Assembly (NCBI GenBank): GCA_030407005.1
Contig: JAUDYN010000005.1
Location: 434,001-498,000, forward strand
DNA length: 64,000 bases
Direction of reading: 5' to 3'
Origin: Desarmillaria ectypa
Lineage: Eukaryota > Basidiomycota > Agaricomycetes > Agaricales > Physalacriaceae
This document shows positions 23,252 through 34,416 of the stretch, one piece after another (positions within the stretch are counted from its first letter, which is position 1; each line of letters begins with the position of its first letter). The notes under the pieces were generated by a model that worked only from the letters and a program-made list of their open reading frames with translations, ran no database searches and was not told where the DNA came from. The translations under genes were made by a program, and so were the position numbers.

Positions 23252-24687
23252 ATGGGCGCAGCTCCTTCAACAACGTTCAACCCAGTGCAGGATCTGCCTA
23301 ACCTTTCTGGAAAGGTTGCCATTGTAACTGGGTCTAGGTAAGTTATGTTTACTGCCTAAACAACTATCCGATCTCACAATTCGTAGTAGTGGCATAGGGT
23401 TTGCTAGTTTACAGCTCTTGTCAAGGATGGGAGCAAAGGTATTTTAACAGTTATAGATTTTTTTCTGGATGTGTGCATGATGACATGGGCTCTTGTCGCG
23501 TTTGTTCAAGGTATACATGGCGGTCCCAGACGAAGACATGACCAGGGAAGCTCTAGAGCGAGTAGAAAGGGAAGGGCGTGAGCCTGGTCTCGGCGAAGTC
23601 ATTTTGCATGAGCTCGACCTTAAAGACCCTCGTACTGCCAAGGAATCAGCGGAGCGTTTTATTTCTCGGGAGACCAGACTCGATATCCTAAGTTTGTGTG
23701 CATGCGTTCCTCCTATCAATTCATACGCTCACAGCTCAACCGTCTAGTTAACAATGCAGCTCAGTTAGTCCACCACCGTGGCTACTCCAAATAGCGAATA
23801 TGTTTACGCGTCTCTCTAGGATAACCGACCTTGGAAACCCTCAGATGAACGTTGACGGAGTTCAGAATAATATGGCGATCAAGTTCGTACCTAGTGATGT
23901 TTCTTGCCTGGTGATATCAGTTTTCTGATGGTTCTGTTGGCTAGCTATTTGGGCCCTTTTGTGTTCACGAGGACGCTCCTCCCGCTCCTTGAGTCGACAG
24001 CCTCTCTCGAAGGGGCAGACGTACGAATAGTCAACGTGAGTTGTCGAATGCAGACTGACCCTCTGCTCACACTAGAATGTTTCGTAGGTCGGATCAGATG
24101 GTCACAAAGATGTCCGATACTTGCACTACGGTTCCAAAAATACGTGGAACCATAAATTCAGATGGTCTCTGCTTCCAACGATGTCACGCTACAGTTCGTG
24201 TCCTTCGACTGGTTTTCCTACTACGGCGTTGAACGTTGACCGCTCACTTGTTGGAAGAATACTCTAAACTCGCCGTTCATCTATGGACAAACGATTTAGC
24301 GCGACATCTTTCCACAGAAAAATCCAAAGTAATGGTACTAATTGTCCATCCTGGTGCTATCTTAAGCGTGCGTCTGTTTTCATACTGAGCCGCGGGGCCT
24401 TCAATTTGAGGCGTGTTTAGGACGGTGCCATTCGTTCACTGAAGACTCTGCCATATCCGCCTTTTTGGATATGGCTGTTAGGTCTGAGGATGCACCCCCA
24501 GACTCGGGGAGCCTACACGTCCGTCTTTGCGGCGTGTGCTCCACGAGACAACCCTGAGATATCGCATGGAGCTTATATATTTCCTCCAAACGTCGCAGTG
24601 GTGCAAGCTCCTGCAGCCTTGGATGAAGACAAGCAGCGACAACTAAAAGACTTTACAGAAGAATTGTTACATAATATTGGTATGTAA
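23252..24687 (+). CDS. Short-chain dehydrogenase/reductase, copy A
   Basis: NAD(P)-dependent oxidoreductase of the SDR superfamily. The ATG at 23252 starts MGAAPSTTFNPVQDLPNLSG. Motifs are KVAIVTGSR|SGIGFA (the TGxxxGxG cofactor loop, split by an intron near 23337-23385), the conserved LDILINNAAQ (NNAG-type motif, split near 23690/23751), YLGPFVFTRTLLPLLE, and the catalytic tyrosine region SRYKYSKLAVHLW, which is a correct YxxxK made across an intron at about 24193-24257. The tail contains AYTSVFAACAPRDNPEIS and ends LLHNIGM at the TAA at 24685-24687. All frames close with canonical GT..AG introns, so the gene looks intact. The substrate is unknown. It is paired tail-to-tail in origin with the similar copy B at 29318-27927. 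Confidence 0.85.
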
Positions 24688-24805
24688 TAGCTTATTTTGC
24701 CTAGACCATTGATCATGCCATAAAATGGTGGAAAAGAGTGCGATCCTAACGAAATTTTTTACCTGCGGAATGAGCAGTGGGATATGGGGGTAAATCATTG
24801 TTAAA

Positions 24806-24960
24806 CCACAATGTTCTGCAAGAACTCCTCGGTGAACTCGACTCGTTAGCCTCACCTAAAGCGGCTGGCTTTTACGTCATTAAAACGTCCCGAGATGGAT
24901 GCAGCCACCTGAGATATCACCAGAGTGCAAGGCTGTAAAAACTGACGATTGTGACCGAAG
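24806..24960 (-). pseudogene. 3' fragment of an SDR gene (copy-B-like)
   Basis: Reading on the minus strand, this matches the last coding part of copy B by eye. For example AAGAACTCCTCGGTGAACTC near 24820 and AAAGCGGCTGGC near 24857 match 27948-28005, and GCTGTAAAAACTGACG near 24929 matches GCTGCAAAAACTGACG near 28080. Only about 150 bases survive, with internal changes and no open frame. Together with the end of copy A it forms a junction that is repeated at 27585-28130. Confidence 0.7.
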
Positions 24961-25341
24961 TTACACTGCCTTATCTACCAAACCGAATAGGGAAAGCACT
25001 CTTACTACGTTTCGATACCTTCTCTTCAATGTATTTCACTGAGCAAAAGGTAGGACTTAATAGTGCAATTGTAGGATGGCAGCTCTGAAAGGCCAAGTGA
25101 TAATGAAAGAAGCGAGGCAACCGTAAACGTGCCAGCGAGTACTTATTACTCAACGGCGGACTACGCCACCGAGGCACAATAACAAATAGGGCCGAAGGAA
25201 GCCAAAGGACAAACAAGGAAGCACTGGTAGGGCGCTGCCTTATTCCTTCCTCTCGTCTCCCTCCCTCTGCTGCTGTCAATTTGCGTTCGTTTTTGCTATC
25301 TCTACTGTTTCGCTTTCGTTGTATATTTCTCTTGTACCATC

Positions 25342-27312
25342 ATGCCTCTGATACGGAACGGCAGGACAGGACCAGGGGCGCCTAAGCCTAAAGGAACGCG
25401 GGCAAAGTCAGGCTGTTATACTTGTAGAATCCGGCGCAAGGTAGGCGCTTTGCTTTGATTTCATGGGATCCAACTCAGTTTGTTGTTCTCTTGCTGTTTG
25501 TTCCTTCATTACCTGCAATATCCGACCGTCACGGTACTATGTGGCGCACCTCAGAAATGCGATGAAGCTCGTGACCATAACGGACATTGCAACACCTGCG
25601 TTCGTCTCAAGGTACAATGCCTTGGATTTGGCGATAAACGACCGAAATGGCTCACCAAGGTCCTCATTTCCTCCGTTTCCAATATTGTGGCGCTGACCTT
25701 GTAATTACAGTCCAAATGTGATGAAATTCTCTACAAAATCAAACATTTCCTTGCCGGCGGCTCCGTTCTTCCTCAACTGTCGCATCCAGATGCTTCGTAT
25801 CTGATATTGTGGGATGGCGACTTGGAGGCAGCCTCTTCTACGAACGACTCTTCCGACACTTATGAAATCGGTTTCCTTCCCTATGAAGACTTTGTAGACG
25901 ACTTTGGCCCAGGGCCTGTAGAGTTGGAGGGTTTTCTGACGCCTTGGAGCCGAAGCAGTGAGCCACTTCATTATTCGCAAGTACTCGCATAATATTTGAT
26001 CCAGTTTATCCAGATCTTTTGTTACCCCAGTCTCCATCACCCTCTTACAACACCTCCCAATTGATTACACCCTACAGCTTCGATCCCACAGACCTTTACA
26101 GTGAGTGCTACTGTTTCCATCCCAGTCCTCGGTCTGAAAACGATTCTAGTTCCCCCAAGCTTAACCCCCTTCAGTATTATGGATGCCGAATCTAGACTAT
26201 CTGATGCTCAGCTCGACAGGCGCTATACTGACATGGTTGTTGGCATGCAATACCAATTTTGCGACGAGGAGACGCGCTCCGAAATCTTAGATTCCATTCG
26301 GAGTCCTGGACGTCATCAAGCGTCAACTCGCTTGCTGGCTTTCATTCACGAACGACGCGACATATCTCCCTTGTCCATCGCTTTGCACGATGACTTTGCC
26401 CGATCACGCTACTCCGAGCTCATAGCAGCTCTCAGTGACCCCCGTTCTTACGACGACGACCAAGCGATGGCTTCATTGACCATGATATCTACTCTCCTCT
26501 TCGACGGCGGAACGGGCGAATGGCAAATTTGGCTGGACATGGTAGCCAAACATGTGCATATTTTGCTCAACCAATATCAATCTCCCCAGCACGCTCTCAT
26601 ATTGTGTAACAAGAAGCAGGTTTTCCTCATCAAAGCGTGCATCTGGTTCGACGTTCTCGCATCCGTAACGACTCAGACTGAACCTAGCTTCCTCCTTGTC
26701 ACAAGGGAATTATTCTCCCCGTATGCCAGTGGCGTCTCAGACGCTAATAAACCCGAGAGCGACATGATGACCGTCATGGGATGCGAGAGCCGCGTTGTTT
26801 GGGCCCTAGCTGAGGTATCGGCGCTTGCTGCTTGGAAACAGCAAGAACTGGAGGAGGGCAGACTCAGCGTTATGAAGCTAGTTCAGCGAGCTGAAGCCAT
26901 CTTCCGATGCCTTGACGAACCACTGGGCGCATACCATCTTCCTGATTCGCGGAACCTGTGCTCGGAGGTGTTCCGGATGGCTGCAAAGGTTTATTTGCTC
27001 TCAGTCGTGAATGGAGATTTCCCGGATGCTGATGATATGGGAAAGGCTGTGCGGGAGGCGGTTCAACTGATGGTGACCGCGGATAACGCGGTGGTAAGAA
27101 ACACTGTGTTTGCGTTCTTCATGTGTGGGTGCCTGATAAATGACGAGGGGTTGAGGGACATTTTGTGCGAACGGCTAAGGAGGGAAGGGAATGTTGGGAA
27201 TTGTGCTGCTGTTCTTGCTTTGTTGGAGCAGGTATGCACAGACCCGAGGGGGAAGCAGGAGCCTGTCCCTTGGAGACAGGCACTGAAGAATAATAACTTA
27301 CTGCTGGTGTGA
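25342..27312 (+). CDS. Zn2Cys6 transcription factor with Fungal_trans_2-type domain
   Basis: A fungal binuclear zinc-cluster regulator. The ATG at 25342 starts MPLIRNGRTGPGAPKPKGTR. The cluster is CYTCRIRRK|KCDEA..HCNTC..VQC, i.e. C-x2-C-x6-C-x9-C-x2-C-x6-C, with the first intron (25440 to about 25552) between RRK and KCDE. A linker and further introns (about 25660-25710, 25985-26000 and 26100-26160) lead to a 380-residue helical domain that contains GCESRVVWALAEVSALAAWK, typical of Fungal_trans_2 proteins. It ends KNNNLLLV with TGA at 27310-27312. It lies between two inverted SDR genes, so a role in regulating them is plausible by position only. Middle junctions are approximate. Confidence 0.82.
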
Positions 27313-27584
27313 ACTCATTCTGCTTGTTGATCGAGTTTCTTGTCTTGGATCTCTACGTTGATTCTAGTGTAGTTTTTTGTATAGTCGTCTTGTGTAGTTT
27401 TCTTGCTTTGCTTTGCTTTGTTTGCTTCGTTGTAGTTGTAGATAGCTAGTTGTAGGTCTAGTACGTAGCCTTACGCTGCAGTATATATACCTTTTTCGTC
27501 TCGTGAGATGGATGGGATTATCAAGTCTACTCAATGGCGTGGAGACTCAAGAGCAGGAATTCTTATTTCTCAGTGCTACTCTGG

Positions 27585-27760
27585 GCGTGTATCTGTTTTC
27601 AACCATACTGAGCGACGAGGCGTTTTACTTAAAATGTGTTCCATTCGCTCAATGAGGGCTCCGTATTCACCTTTTTGAATATGGCCAGAAGGTCTGGGGA
27701 CAGACCAGGGAGCCCACAATTCTGTCTTTGCAGCGTGTGCACCACGAGGTAACAAGCTGG
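27585..27760 (+). pseudogene. 3' fragment of an SDR gene (copy-A-like)
   Basis: This stretch resembles the end of copy A at about 24373-24545: TCTGTTTTCAACCATACTGA against TCTGTTTTCATACTGAGC, then CTTTTTGAATATGGCCAGAA, then CTTTGCAGCGTGTGCACCAC against CTTTGCGGCGTGTGCTCCAC. The frame is broken by small deletions. It faces the 3' end of copy B, as the copy-B-like fragment at 24806 faces copy A. Confidence 0.7.
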
Positions 27761-27926
27761 TCTGATTGAAAGTAACAACGCAGATTATAGAGACGGTCGA
27801 GACGGACCCACTGTCATGGTCATTGTAGTATCCTACAAGGAAGGTAACGACAGGATGCTGTCGGGGAAAGGCGCAAAGAAGGCCGGGGAAAGAGAAGGCT
27901 TGAAAGTGGGCAGAAGAGGCAAATCG

Positions 27927-29318
27927 CTAAACACCAATGCTCCGTAAGAACTCCTCGGTGAATTCGACCAACTTTCGTTGTCTATCCTCATCCAAAGCGG
28001 CTGGCGCTTGCGCTATTGCAATATTCGGAGGGTAGATATAGGCACCTTGGGATATTTCAGGGCTATCGCGCGGTGCGCAAGCTGCAAAAACTGACGTATA
28101 TGCCCCTGTTGTCTGAGGATGCATCATCAGCCCTGCCAGCCAGATCCAAAACGGAGGATATGGGAGGCTACTCAGGGACCGGATAGCGCCATCCTGAGAA
28201 ACATTTAACTCATCGTCCAGTGGAGAAAGAAGGACGAACACTTAGGATAGCACCGGGTTGCGTGATTAGCACCATCACTTTGGAATTTTCTTCGGAGAGA
28301 CGCCGCGCTAGGTCATTTGTCCATAGGTGCACGGCGAGTTTAGCGTATGCTGTTGACATCTTATCAGCGTGCGAGATGGCTTAAAACAAGGCACTAACTA
28401 TAAGAATCAAAGGATGGTAGTAGAGACCATTTAAATCGATGGTTCCAGGCCTCTTTGGAACCGTATTCCAAGTATTTCACAGAGGTATGGCCACCGGATC
28501 CGACCTATGTTACTTGAGTGAATCGGGTTGCCTAAATGGAAGGGGGTGCGTATGGCTCACATTGATTATTCGCACGTCAGCCCCATCCAGCGAGGTTGTT
28601 GATTCAAGAAGCTGGAGAAGTGTTCTTGTAAACACGTAGGGTCCTAAGTAACTGAGAGATAGGGTAAATAGCGACCGAAGCTAACAGGGTGAATAAAAGA
28701 GCAAACCTGACTGCCATACTCTCCACAATCCCATCTGCATTCTCTTGAACGCTTCCGAGACCGGCGAGCCTAGAGTAGATAGCAATTAGTATTGTCATCG
28801 AAGTGAGATCACGACACGAACAGTGCTGCGTTGTTCACTGAGTGATGACATCAGAAATGTGGACGTTCGACAATTTGCAGACAAACCCAAGATGTCAAGT
28901 CTCTTTTCCCGAGCAATGAAGCGTTCTGCCGACTCCTTTGCAGAACGAGGATCTTTGAGGTCGAGTTCATGCCAGATAACTTCCCCGAGACCAGGTTCGC
29001 GTCCCTCTTTGTCAAGTCGGTCGATGGCTTCTTTCGCTCTGGCTTCATCTCGAGCAGCCATATACACCTGATAAAATGCATTAAGATTTCAAGTATTTCA
29101 ACTAAATTTAGTGAGAAATCACCTTTGCCCCCATCCTCGAAAAGTGCTGCAATATAGCGAAGCCTATGCCCCTACTGTGAAAGCGGGAGGATCTTGGTCA
29201 GTCAGTGTTGAGACATGGGAAAGTAACCATACCTAGAGCCAGTTACTACCACCACTTTCCCAGCTAGACTAGGGAGATCCTCGACAGGGTTGAAGGTTTT
29301 CGATGGAACGCCGCCCAT
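27927..29318 (-). CDS. Short-chain dehydrogenase/reductase, copy B
   Basis: Paralogue of the SDR at 23252. The ATG at 29318 starts MGGVPSKTFNPVEDLPSLAG. It has KVVVVTGSR|RGIGFA (cofactor loop across an intron near 29235-29180), VYMAARDEARAKEAIDRLDK, LDIL|VNNAALF (about 28905/28845), YLGPYVFTRTLLQLLE (about 28650-28600), VKYLEYGSKEAWNHRFKW, SYTYAKLAVHLW (catalytic YxxxK across an intron about 28395-28350), DGAIRSLSSLPYPPFWIWL and the ending FLRSIGV at 27929-27927. Motifs and splice sites are intact. The enzyme family is clear and the substrate unknown. It is inverted relative to copy A, with the regulator in between. Confidence 0.83.
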
Positions 29319-29694
29319 TGTGCACAGTCGAAGAGGAAGAGGAAGATTTTGGGGACGTCATTTTGAACCACTTCTTAAGTAGCCGAGGTCGCCGAATATT
29401 GTCACCTGAGGCTGTGGGATCCCACGGCTCGGGTCGGTAGCAGAGCAATATACCCTACCGAGGTCAACGATCCCATGTACAAAATAACCCAGCAAAGCAA
29501 TGCATTATTTCGAACGCGAGTATCATTTTCAAGTCGCCACGGGATATCGGACATACCAGATGCTGCATCGTATCGTCCTTCGTTTTCCGTACTGCAGGAA
29601 GCTGCTATATAACCACGAGGTACTGCTTCAGATTAGTGCTAGCCGCCACAGTCGACAGTTGTATATTCCCACAGCCAATACAAAAACTACCAAG
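29319..29694. other. Intergenic region without recognised gene
   Basis: It holds the promoter side of SDR copy B and the 3' flank of the membrane-protein gene. No feature recognised. Confidence 0.4.
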
Positions 29695-30939
29695 CTAGTC
29701 CAATGAAGTAGTAGAGGTGTGGTAAAGTATCAAACACCCATGCTTCGCTAAGATAGGAAAATACTCAATACAAATGCCAACAACCAGGCAGTCGGTGCTC
29801 ACCCGAACTGTCCTTCTCTTCGAAGCAGTGGTCCTAATAGACTGTGCCTCTGGATGCGTAGGATGAAGACCCGCATTGGATGCGCCGTCCGTGACAACTC
29901 TCGAAATCCACTTGTAGTCCCTATGCTCTCCAGCAGGATCGGGAAGTATCGCCTCCACAAGCCCCACGGACACACAATTCGTCGCCTGACATGCAGCAGT
30001 CATCTTGTCAAGCAGGCTTCCCCCAGTCTCCAAAGGAGTGCTGGCCGAATATGCAGGAAGCGCATCAGTGAATCTGGATAGTACTTCCACGACAATACTC
30101 CCGAGGAGAAGAGCGACAGAGAGAAGAAACCCGCTCGATGGGGATAGGATGGCGGCGAATTTTTGTGCCCAGCCAAAGATTTTCAACGCTCCTTTACAGG
30201 ATAATTCTAATAATGATGCGTTGTTTCTCGGAAGAGGCACGGCGGCATCCTCGAGATTGATGTACTCCACGCCACGATTCTTGGTAGCCGGTTCATGAGC
30301 GACAATTAAGATATGACTGGTGGTCATGCCGGTATGCAAGGCATAAAACCTCGGTGTTTTGACGATCCTAGGAGGAAGAGTGGCGGGATATGCCCATGCT
30401 ACCATGCCCTCCAACCCCCTAACAAACAAGCCAAACAGGATAAGCATCCCCTCCCTCTCCTGCCCTCCGGCAAATCCATACATCGCAAGTCCCAGCTGTA
30501 CAGCGAGCGTCATCACTATGGCCGTATGCTGCCATGAGAGGTACGAGGAGTAGCCAGCTTCCTTGAGATGCAACAGCGTTACTCCATCATGACACGAGGA
30601 CGTATGGGTGTATAACGCGTGCATCCAAGATGCCTGGATTTCCCTAGTAGCTCCGGACAACATATCCGTCAGCTTGAGGTGAAGGATATTCGTGCTATCG
30701 GGTGCATCTGTGAGCGAATCGGTATCCCATCCCATGTGCAATGGCATGGGCAGATGGCGGCATGCGGAACGAAGGTGGGACGCAAGTCCCGTCTTGTTCT
30801 GTGGGACAACTTGTGCTGCAAGTTCGACGTAGTTGGCCATCGTGGAAGAATCAGTGGTAGGCACTCGGTTGGCAGACAAACCCGTCGAAGCCACTGCTGG
30901 TGCCGTGAGCAATAAGAGTCTATTTAGACAAGCAAACAT
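29695..30939 (-). CDS. Predicted secreted/membrane protein of an Agaricomycete family
   Basis: An intronless 414-codon gene. The ATG at 30939 starts MFACLNRLLLLTAPAVASTG, a good signal peptide. Three hydrophobic segments follow: TAIVMTLAVQLGLAMYGFAG, GMLILFGLFVRGLEGMVAWA and GFLLSVALLLGSIVVEVL. Conserved-looking blocks are FYALHTGMTTSHILIVAHEP and CVSVGLVEAILPDPAGEHRD. I recall similar uncharacterised proteins from mushrooms next to HET-like genes, but cannot prove the family here. It is divergent from the HET-like gene at 31833, and a mutated copy of its 5' end and promoter is at about 58700-59500. Function unknown. Confidence 0.75.
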   Translation of the reverse strand: MFACLNRLLLLTAPAVASTGLSANRVPTTDSSTMANYVELAAQVVPQNKTGLASHLRSACRHLPMPLHMGWDTDSLTDAPDSTNILHLKLTDMLSGATREIQASWMHALYTHTSSCHDGVTLLHLKEAGYSSYLSWQHTAIVMTLAVQLGLAMYGFAGGQEREGMLILFGLFVRGLEGMVAWAYPATLPPRIVKTPRFYALHTGMTTSHILIVAHEPATKNRGVEYINLEDAAVPLPRNNASLLELSCKGALKIFGWAQKFAAILSPSSGFLLSVALLLGSIVVEVLSRFTDALPAYSASTPLETGGSLLDKMTAACQATNCVSVGLVEAILPDPAGEHRDYKWISRVVTDGASNAGLHPTHPEAQSIRTTASKRRTVRVSTDCLVVGICIEYFPILAKHGCLILYHTSTTSLD

Positions 30940-31832
30940 TCTTGGAACAAGCTGACAAGTGGTTACCCAAACGATAGAACGGCCTGCTCCAGATGAAACA
31001 GTTGCTTCTGGCTTCTGAGGACAAGGTAAATATTAATAGTGCTTTAAGAACTGAGCACCTACTGATTCTTTTAACATCCATCTTGGATGAACGCAACCAT
31101 CATACAACTGTCACTGGATGATCTAGCGTCGGAATGGAATTCCGCTAGGCCAAGGGGTGGCATCCGACTGAATGAATACGAACTAATTCCGTAGTGGGAA
31201 GATGGTCGATCATTACAAGAGAAAGATGAAAGCATGTGGTGATTAACATCTCATTACCCCAACACACTGCAATGTGCGAATTCCGACATGATTCTTTGCG
31301 TAAGTAGATGATCATCGGCATCTGTATGACAGGCATCTACAAGTTTCTGAGGAAACAAGGAGTACCTACTGCGGTGAATAGGTCCCTGCATGAGAAACGT
31401 CTTGCTGCTAATATAATTCTGACTGAGCATGCGCCAAAAAGTGGAACAGCTCCTCGCTTGATATATACAATGCTACGATCCAAAAGTGACGAACCACAGC
31501 CGCCACCAACAGATGGAAATAGCCCAGAAAGAACCCATGAGCTGGAGCTGTTCCTTAGTGTTTGACCCCCATAATGCGTCAATTCAAAACAGACGAACCA
31601 CAGCCGCCACGAACTACGGAAGTGTATTCCCGGGAGAACTTAGTGTTAGGCATTAGAGCTGATTCGAGTACAAGGCGCCTTCAAAGAGGGTCATCAAGTC
31701 CAGATTCGATGAAAATAGGACTGTTCAAGAAACCTGTGATAGATATTCTTCATCAAAAGTCGGGTATAAAAGAGCCTTGTAATCGCCTGCCGACAGTTAC
31801 ATACACACGAAAGGCTGACTGCTAATACCACT
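30940..31832. promoter_or_regulatory. Divergent promoter of membrane gene and HET-like gene
   Basis: This 893-base interval separates the two outward-facing intronless genes. A TATA box (TATAAA, 31765-31770) lies about 63 bases before the ATG of the HET-like gene. A near-identical 20-base motif GACGAACCACAGCCGCCACC occurs at about 31488 and again, with one change, at about 31593; both are in the same orientation. The left 350 bases are partly duplicated at 58790-59510. Confidence 0.6.
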
Positions 31833-33827
31833 ATGCCCAAGTGGTTTTCAAAGGCGAGCACTGCTCTCGCCATCTCTTATGCGACCCTCTCAAACGTTCG
31901 ACTGGGACGCCTTATTGTTGAGGACCCCAATGTCAAAGCCCCGTGCTGGTTTTCCCGCAGGAGCACAGACTTTTTTCACGTCCCCGCGCAGATCCTGCGT
32001 ATCTTGGTCCAAGTCATCTTCGCTCCCATTTACCTCTCGACGCGTACCTTCTATGATCGAATCTGGAACTACGCCAGTGCGTCTTGGGCATTCGAACTCA
32101 CATCTACGCCTGAGGCAGTATTAACCATTGCTCCAGGCGGTGGTGCGGGAGCATACGCTCCTACTGGTTCTACTCCACGGTGGGTGCTGAGCGTACGGAT
32201 CGTAGATGGTACCATTACGCAATTACGGCAGGTTGCCTGGTCGGAGGAGGTTAGAAACCAGGGATACACTGCGCTCAGCTACCCCATGGATAGCGCGTAC
32301 GTATTATTCCAGGAAGCTGGGTTGAAAGTGGAGGCTCCGCCGACAGAGAAGCGTCAGTTCACATTGAGGGACCGAAAACGCATCGCTGAAAGACTCCTCA
32401 TCGAGTACTGTTCTGCAACTCGTGACGCGGGCAACTATACCGACTATATATGGCTGGACGAGTTCTGCTTGTCCGACATCAGACAGCCTGAAAATTGCCC
32501 AGAAAGATCCAGAGAGCTCGGTAGTCTTTCTGATATCTTCCGCAACGCATCCCAGGTCGCCGTCTTCTGTCATGAGGAGAATTGTGACCATACCTCGACC
32601 ACCTGCATCTGGGGCACACGCCTCTTCACTATCGGCGAAATTCTCCATGCCTCAGCGATCATCCGCCTCACCAGGCAGCGACAGCAGGACAGCTCGCGCC
32701 TGCTGAGGACTCATGCGTACCGGGAGTCCGCTCGTGCCTTCCGCGAGCAGATGCAGACCAAGGCTGCATATGCTAACCGATGGCATTTGTACGCTATCAT
32801 GCAGCATTCAACCAATGCTGGCTCGGTTTCTTGGCAGAACGCTATTCATGCGCTCGTGGTCGAAGCTATCACTCGGGACCTTGCCGGGACAGGATTTGAG
32901 GAGCACAAGTTCCTCGGGAAGTCATTGAATGGGTTGCTACCTCGCCGGGCGCGGCTCGAGGACCTGAAAGGAGAAGACGGGTGGACGGATCTTGCATGGT
33001 TGTTGGAGCTGAACCAAGGATTTTACAATGCAGCGAGCTTGGCGGCGGTGTGCAGCTTGGGAGAAGGCGGCTGGCTAGGTCCTCCCATTCGACCTGTAGC
33101 AGGGAATGAAAGGCTGGAACCAATTGTCCATGCGTTTCCGGTAGGAATGACAGAAGGCATGGGTATTATGACTCCACTGTGTGTCATCGGAAGCAAGACA
33201 GTAGGGTTGCGAGATTCGCTGGAAAGAGATCCCTTTGGGCTGTACAACAACAAGGACATGCGCGGGCTTAAATGGCTGTCTCTGTTCATCTTCATCTTGT
33301 TATGGCTGATTGGATTGGCCAGGGCCAACGTACACTACAATTTTTTCATCGCAATTGTTTGGATCAGCTCCAGCGTATTCGTCATGCTCGAAATGGTAGT
33401 AGGAACGATATACCTGCAGCATGATGGGTGGATCTTCCTCGACGACAGCCTCTGGGGATACGAACCTCAGCAACGCCTTGGTATGCAAGACCCAAAATTT
33501 GCGGAGCTTATTGAGTGGGGAGACCGCCAGCTCATCCCTAATTGGAGCCCGCCCGGCAACAAGGAGGAACAGTGGACTAACGGGACATTATTGGACCTGA
33601 ATAACGGGGCGATGGTGAAGGTCCTCGTGTCGGATAAGCCCAACGCCTTGATTGCACTTGCGATCCATGGCAGTGGGGTGACGTCTATGCTTGTCAATCG
33701 GACAGAGGATCTGGAGGACATTGTGAGAAAGGTTGGTATGTGCAATATCCCACCCTACGTGTTGGCAGAGACAATCCGGTCTGGCACACTGTATATCGGC
33801 ATTCCTTCAGAAATCAAGGAGAGGTAA
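31833..33827 (+). CDS. HET-like membrane protein
   Basis: An intronless 664-codon gene whose ATG at 31833 starts MPKWFSKASTALAISYATLS. The block GYTALSYPMDSAYVLFQEAG (residues about 143-165), the pattern YIWLDEFCLSD (about 203-213) and ELGSLSDIFRNASQVAVFCH (about 228-247) follow the layout of the fungal HET domain (LSY..W, WIDAxCI-like, IYxxAxxVxV), though the sequence is divergent. Two membrane helices are near residues 481-527 (WLSLFIFILLWLIGLA and FFIAIVWISSSVFVMLE). The C-terminal part contains ALAIHGSGVTSMLVNR. A GTAAGT at the stop allows an alternative short extension to 33927. HET proteins are linked to non-self recognition and cell death in fungi; a similar role here is only inferred. 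Confidence 0.75.
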   Translation: MPKWFSKASTALAISYATLSNVRLGRLIVEDPNVKAPCWFSRRSTDFFHVPAQILRILVQVIFAPIYLSTRTFYDRIWNYASASWAFELTSTPEAVLTIAPGGGAGAYAPTGSTPRWVLSVRIVDGTITQLRQVAWSEEVRNQGYTALSYPMDSAYVLFQEAGLKVEAPPTEKRQFTLRDRKRIAERLLIEYCSATRDAGNYTDYIWLDEFCLSDIRQPENCPERSRELGSLSDIFRNASQVAVFCHEENCDHTSTTCIWGTRLFTIGEILHASAIIRLTRQRQQDSSRLLRTHAYRESARAFREQMQTKAAYANRWHLYAIMQHSTNAGSVSWQNAIHALVVEAITRDLAGTGFEEHKFLGKSLNGLLPRRARLEDLKGEDGWTDLAWLLELNQGFYNAASLAAVCSLGEGGWLGPPIRPVAGNERLEPIVHAFPVGMTEGMGIMTPLCVIGSKTVGLRDSLERDPFGLYNNKDMRGLKWLSLFIFILLWLIGLARANVHYNFFIAIVWISSSVFVMLEMVVGTIYLQHDGWIFLDDSLWGYEPQQRLGMQDPKFAELIEWGDRQLIPNWSPPGNKEEQWTNGTLLDLNNGAMVKVLVSDKPNALIALAIHGSGVTSMLVNRTEDLEDIVRKVGMCNIPPYVLAETIRSGTLYIGIPSEIKER

Positions 33828-34416
33828 GTGTCGCCTTTCTATACTGTCGTACTTTGTATTAACCCACAGCAGAGATAACATATCGCTCTCGGAAACAAAA
33901 GCCTTCTTTTTTGGCCTATGTTGTTAGCTTAACGGTGTCCTACCGAATTTTTGGTCTATGTACTTTCGGATAGCCTATTACTTCAAATCGCATGGTCCTT
34001 CTCCCCGATACTTGAGATTATAGTAATCGTATTGCTTGCTTGATACGGTATGAGAGGCACCAGCATTGTTTCAAAGTCACTGTAGGATAAATAATTTCAT
34101 TTAGTATTTTGTCGGCTTCACGAAAGTCACATCTGGCAAATAGCGGATGAGCTACATTTGGAGGGTACATGCAAGAAACATTAGAAATTCCGATGGTGGT
34201 TTCGGGGTGTTGTGCAGCAGAGAAACAAGATCAGTAGATTGTATACTTCGGTCGGTGGGCCTGACATTGTCTTGAAACGCCAAAAATCGAGGAGAAAGAA
34301 AGTCGAAAAACGTGGGGGTTTCTGAATACGGAGCGGAGTTCTAAAGCGCTTCTCCCCATATCTTGGGGTTAGGGTTACTTGGTTTATCGAAAAAGGCAAT
34401 CCTCGACATCGACCGA
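33828..34416. other. Intergenic region without recognised gene
   Basis: Between the HET-like gene and QRI7, same orientation. AT-rich, with no recognised gene or repeat. Confidence 0.4.

Noticed and set aside
24971..25279. Minus-strand frame of 102 codons
   Set aside because: It covers the promoter of the zinc-cluster gene, has no domain and no supporting splice sites.
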